Both the position numbers and the translations under genes were made by a program. DNA of 64,000 nucleotides. Source: Anaeromusa acidaminophila DSM 3853. Its GTDB lineage: Bacteria > Bacillota > Negativicutes > Anaeromusales > Anaeromusaceae. The notes below the pieces were generated by a model that was not told the DNA's origin, did no database searches, and worked only from the letters and a program-made list of their open reading frames with translations. Of this stretch, positions 61,052-64,000 are shown one piece after another (the first letter of the stretch is position 1; each line of letters opens with the position of its first letter). Location of the stretch: the NCBI RefSeq assembly GCF_000374545.1, contig NZ_KB894596.1, positions 1 through 64,000 on the forward strand, read 5' to 3'.

Positions 61052-61942
61052 GTGAAAAAGGTAGTATTTAAGGGAGCTGGGGTTGCGGTAGTCACGCCGT
61101 ATAATGAAACGGGCATTGATTACAAAGCGCTGGCGCAGCTGATCGACTTCAATATTGATAATGGCACTGACGCCATTATCATTTGCGGTACGACCGGAGA
61201 ATCGGCCACGATGACCGATGAAGAACACAAAGAAGCCATTGAATTTACCATTAAACATGTCAACAAACGGGTGCCTGTGATCGCAGGGACCGGCTCCAAT
61301 GATACGATCTACGCGGCGCAGCTGTCGCAGCATGCAGAGGAAGCCGGTGCTGATGCGCTCTTACTAGTGTCGCCATATTACAACAAAACTTCACAGAAAG
61401 GCCTTGTAGAGCATTTTAACTACATTGCTGATCGCGTGAATATCCCGATTATCTTGTACAATGTACCTTCGCGGACTGGTGTGACGATCAAACCGGAAAC
61501 GTATCAGGCTTTGTCTAAACATCCGAATATCGTGGCTACCAAAGAAGCTAGCGGTGATTTTTCCGCCATTTTAAAAACACGAGCTTTGTGCGGCGATGAC
61601 CTGCATATGTATTCCGGCAATGATGATCAGATTGTGCCGATTTTGGCGATGGGCGGCATGGGGGTTATTTCCGTGCTTTCCAATATCATGCCTAAGGAAA
61701 CGCATGAAATCTGTAAGCTTTTCTTTGAAGGGCGTATTCAAGAAAGCAGTGCGCTGCAGATTCGCTTGGCGGATATTATTGATGCGCTATTCGTAGAGGT
61801 GAACCCTATTCCAGTCAAAACCGCGCTGCGGTTGATGGGCTATCCTGTGGGAGAATTACGGCGTCCGCTGACGGATATGGAGCCGAACACCTTAGCGCAG
61901 CTCAAAAAAGCGTTGGCTGCACATGGCTTAACCAAAAATTAA
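61052..61942 (+). CDS. dapA: 4-hydroxy-tetrahydrodipicolinate synthase
   Basis: A 296-residue lysine/diaminopimelate pathway enzyme condensing pyruvate with aspartate semialdehyde. Marks are VAVVTPYNE, CGTTGESATMTDEEH, LYNVPSRTG (catalytic Tyr) and VATKEASGD (Schiff-base Lys), then YSGNDDQIVPILAMGGMGVISVLSN. GTG 61052 is chosen because the protein then starts MKKVVFKGAGVAVVTP like relatives; longer in-frame starts at 60956 and 61043 are possible but poorly placed. It is flanked by terminators, a one-gene unit. Confidence 0.94.
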   Translation: MKKVVFKGAGVAVVTPYNETGIDYKALAQLIDFNIDNGTDAIIICGTTGESATMTDEEHKEAIEFTIKHVNKRVPVIAGTGSNDTIYAAQLSQHAEEAGADALLLVSPYYNKTSQKGLVEHFNYIADRVNIPIILYNVPSRTGVTIKPETYQALSKHPNIVATKEASGDFSAILKTRALCGDDLHMYSGNDDQIVPILAMGGMGVISVLSNIMPKETHEICKLFFEGRIQESSALQIRLADIIDALFVEVNPIPVKTALRLMGYPVGELRRPLTDMEPNTLAQLKKALAAHGLTKN

Positions 61943-61952
61943 AGTTATATTG

Positions 61953-61991
61953 AAAACAGGCCGCCGGAGTTTTCGGCGGCCTGTTTTTTGC
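61953..61991 (+). terminator. terminator after dapA
   Basis: A 14-bp stem AAAACAGGCCGCCG (61953-61966) with 61974-61987, followed by TTTG. Confidence 0.87.
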
Positions 61992-62130
61992 AGTCTTCAG
62001 TTATATTTTTCAGTCACGCTGGTTCTCTTGTTGGTTCTTTCTTATAGGCTTGACTGTATGGCTATTTGGCGCTACACTGAGAGAACTCTCTTTGAAACAA
62101 GTTGGTTTTTTACCGGAAGGAATACGATGC

Positions 62131-62727
62131 ATGGATGAATGGATTACAGTGCTGCAGGAGTGGGGCGTTTGGGGATTGGTGTTGGCTTCGTTTACCGAAG
62201 CCTTTTGCTCACCAGTTTTACCGGATGTAGTATTGATTCCTTTAGCATTAGCGCAGCCGGAGCAGGCGCTTTTTTACGGGTTTATTGCTACGGCGGCTTC
62301 CGTAGCGGGCGGTTTTGTAGGTTATTTCCTGGGGAAACGTCTAGGCGTCAAAGCGGCGAGAAAGCTATTGCCCGAGAGTCAACTCCAACGATTGAAAGAA
62401 GGCGTGGAAGGGAATGCGCTTTGGGCGGTGTTGCTGGCGGTCATGTCGCCGTTTCCCTATAAATGCATTACCATTGCCGCGGGCGCAGTAGGGATGAGGC
62501 TGTCTGTTTTTATGGCCATTTCCGTGTTGGGTCGGACAAAACGCTTCTTTTTGGAGGCGCTGCTCATTTACTGGTATGGTCCGCAAGCTGTAGAATGGCT
62601 GCGCCAGTACGGGGATGGAATGCTGTGGGGCTCAGTAGCGCTAACTGTTTTGGCTGTCGCTGGCTGGTATGTGCGACGGCGTTGGAGGAGACGCCGCGCG
62701 CTGGCTACTAAAGGGGTCATGGAGTAG
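62131..62727 (+). CDS. DedA/VTT-like small membrane protein
   Basis: A 198-residue membrane protein with four to five hydrophobic segments. The SNARE-associated/VTT pattern is seen in ASFTEAFCSPVLPDVVLIPLAL, AGGFVGYFLGKRLGVKAARK and SPFPYKCITIAAGAVGMRLSVFMAISVLGRTKRFF, similar to YqaA-type proteins. Members help flip lipid carriers or maintain membrane polarity. ATG 62131 follows GGAAGGA. The C-terminus is very basic (RRRWRRRRA). It is a single-gene unit convergent with the ABC-F gene. Confidence 0.78.
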   Translation: MDEWITVLQEWGVWGLVLASFTEAFCSPVLPDVVLIPLALAQPEQALFYGFIATAASVAGGFVGYFLGKRLGVKAARKLLPESQLQRLKEGVEGNALWAVLLAVMSPFPYKCITIAAGAVGMRLSVFMAISVLGRTKRFFLEALLIYWYGPQAVEWLRQYGDGMLWGSVALTVLAVAGWYVRRRWRRRRALATKGVME

Positions 62728-62790
62728 CGGGTTGAACAAGAGTCGCGCGAGTGATCTGAGGGCGTAACTGAGGATTGCGGAGTACAAGAT

Positions 62791-62857
62791 AAAGCATAAA
62801 AAAGAACGCATTACAATCTGGAAAGCCAGGCTGTAATGCGTTCTTGCTTTATGCTTT
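62791..62857. terminator. long bidirectional terminator hairpin
   Basis: AAAGCATAAAAAAGAACGCATTACA-side (62791-62815) pairs almost fully with 62831-62857. It covers the last codons and stop of the ABC-F gene and serves the convergent DedA-like gene as well. Confidence 0.75.
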
Positions 62858-64000
62858 AGGGTAGAGAGCGGCGCGTTGTTTTTTCACTTCGCCGTCTTGG
62901 AGATATTCGTCGTAGCTCATGCGACGGTCAATGACGCCGTTAGGAGTAATTTCGATAATGCGGTTGGCAATGGTTTCTACAAATTGATGGTCATGCGAGG
63001 TAAAGAGCATGGTGCCTTCAAACTGCGTCAGACCGCTATTTAATGAGGTGATCGTTTCTAGATCCAGATGGTTGGTGGGTTCGTCCAGGATGAGGACGTT
63101 GGCGCCGCTGACCATCATGCGGGAAAGCATGCAGCGGACTTTCTCACCGCCTGAGAGAACGTTGGCTTCTTTTTGACTTTCCTCGCCGGAGAAAAGCATG
63201 CGTCCCAAGAAGCCGCGGATGAAGGTTTCATCCTGATCACGGGAAAATTGGCGCAGCCAATCTACCAGATTGAGTGTGACGTCGTCAAAGTAGGCGGAGT
63301 TGTCTTTTGGGAAATACGCCTGCGTCGTGGTGACGCCCCACTTGAATTCGCCTTGCTCCGGCTCCAGCTCGCCGGCAAGAATACGGAACAGCGCGGTTTT
63401 AGCAATGGAATCAGGACCGACAAAAGCGATTTTATCGCCTTTGGCAACCAAGAAAGAGACATCGTTCAGTACTTTTTCGCCTTCGACGGTAACACTGATG
63501 CCATCGACGGAGAGGAGCTGAGCCCCTGCTTCACGGTCTGGCTTAAAGGCGATATAGGGGTAGCGTCGCGAGGACGGCTTGATGTCGTCTAACGTCAGTT
63601 TTTCCAACTGCTTTTTCCGTGAAGTGGCCTGTTTGGATTTAGAAGCATTAGCGCTGAAGCGCTGGATGAAGGTTTGGAGGTCCTTCATTTTTTCTTCCTT
63701 TTTCTTGTTGGCGTCTTTAGCCAACTGCAGAGCCAATTGACTGGATTCCAACCAGAAATCGTAGTTGCCTACATAAAGCTGTAGACCTTCGAAGTCCAAA
63801 TCAGCAATATGCGTGCAGACCTGATTGAGAAAGTGACGGTCATGGGAAACCACAATGACGGTATTGGGGAAATCATAGAGGAAGTTTTCGAGCCAGTTGA
63901 TGGACTCGATATCCAAATGGTTGGTAGGTTCGTCCAACAGCAGAATGTCAGGGTTGCCGAAGAGCGCTTGCGCCAACAGAACCCGTACTTTTTCCGCGCC
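62849..64000 (-). CDS. ABC-F ATPase, C-terminal part (start outside window)
   Basis: At least 383 residues of a ribosome-associated duplicated ATPase. The window begins in the first domain's signature (AEKVRVLLAQALF) and Walker B ILLLDEPTNHLD, then the Lys-rich linker (EEKMKDLQTFIQRFSANASKSKQATSRKKQLEK). The second domain has LSGGEKVRCMLSRMM and Walker B VLILDEPTNHLD. Its Walker A reads GPDSIAKTAL, with Ala in place of the Gly before Lys. The pattern is YbiT-like. Such proteins clear stalled or drug-bound ribosomes; which is not clear. Confidence 0.88.
   Translation of the reverse strand, partial: GAEKVRVLLAQALFGNPDILLLDEPTNHLDIESINWLENFLYDFPNTVIVVSHDRHFLNQVCTHIADLDFEGLQLYVGNYDFWLESSQLALQLAKDANKKKEEKMKDLQTFIQRFSANASKSKQATSRKKQLEKLTLDDIKPSSRRYPYIAFKPDREAGAQLLSVDGISVTVEGEKVLNDVSFLVAKGDKIAFVGPDSIAKTALFRILAGELEPEQGEFKWGVTTTQAYFPKDNSAYFDDVTLNLVDWLRQFSRDQDETFIRGFLGRMLFSGEESQKEANVLSGGEKVRCMLSRMMVSGANVLILDEPTNHLDLETITSLNSGLTQFEGTMLFTSHDHQFVETIANRIIEITPNGVIDRRMSYDEYLQDGEVKKQRAALYPKA

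Noticed and set aside
1-64000. CRISPR array, rRNA or tRNA genes, prophage modules
   Set aside because: No regularly spaced repeats, no rRNA-like sequence, no recognised tRNA cloverleaf and no phage structural genes were seen.

Overview
The window looks like chromosomal DNA of a strictly anaerobic, diderm Firmicute, most likely a Negativicutes/Sporomusaceae relative. This is inferred from an 11-gene complex I operon without nuoEFG, Clostridia-type arsenic and radical-SAM genes, strong Gram-positive-style Shine-Dalgarno sites with some TTG/GTG starts, and TTGACA/TATAAT promoters. No taxon can be proven from sequence alone. No rRNA, tRNA or CRISPR array was recognised.

Region by region: (1) 1-1.6 kb holds the end of an IS3-family transposase and an intact IS256-family element with perfect 12-bp inverted repeats. 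(2) 1.9-14.3 kb is a thiol, arsenic and sulfur stress island: an ECF sigma factor; an AhpD-like protein with two DGC-domain cysteine proteins and a cysteine-rich membrane peptide; marR-arsM; an amidohydrolase-TauE/SafE pair; arsR-arsD-arsA without a permease; a CoA-disulfide reductase-rhodanese fusion; a broken DUF2703 gene; a radical SAM/SPASM protein resembling tungsten-cofactor maturases; and a second arsR. (3) 14.4-30 kb holds a Cys-type glutathione peroxidase, a CPHC glutaredoxin-like protein, fumarase C, a DUF2207 protein, TetR with twin operators, a methyltransferase, MerR, a C-S lyase with a BCCT transporter, a His-rich MarR with a Cys-rich small protein, a TfoX-domain protein, and a threonine aldolase divergent from a MocR regulator. 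(4) 30-42.5 kb has a DUF6765 gene, a DUF3800 gene framed by 20-bp inverted repeats, an AEC transporter, TrmO, a GGCT-like protein, fosX overlapping a 2-hydroxyacid dehydrogenase, a PAS protein, a second TauE/SafE protein, a lipoprotein, a PreA-like enzyme and a LysR regulator. (5) 42.6-50.7 kb carries a diguanylate cyclase, the radical SAM plus DUF4130 pair, an MFS transporter, tandem biotin synthases behind two BirA-type operators, and an orphan UbiX. (6) 51-60.9 kb is the nuoABCDHIJKLMN operon behind a consensus promoter. (7) 61-64 kb has dapA, a DedA-like membrane protein and the 3' part of an ABC-F ATPase running off the window.

Together the left third suggests a cell handling arsenite, persulfides and other thiophilic stress under several dedicated regulators (two ArsR, two MarR, one ECF). 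The right third is core energy metabolism: a complex I core with no NADH module, so probably fed by ferredoxin or another low-potential donor. The best leads for new biology are the ECF/AhpD-like/DGC neighbourhood, the IR-framed DUF3800 cassette, the divergent biotin synthase paralogue under BirA-type control, the BCCT transporter with an altered substrate box beside a C-S lyase, and the His-rich MarR/Cys-rich peptide pair.
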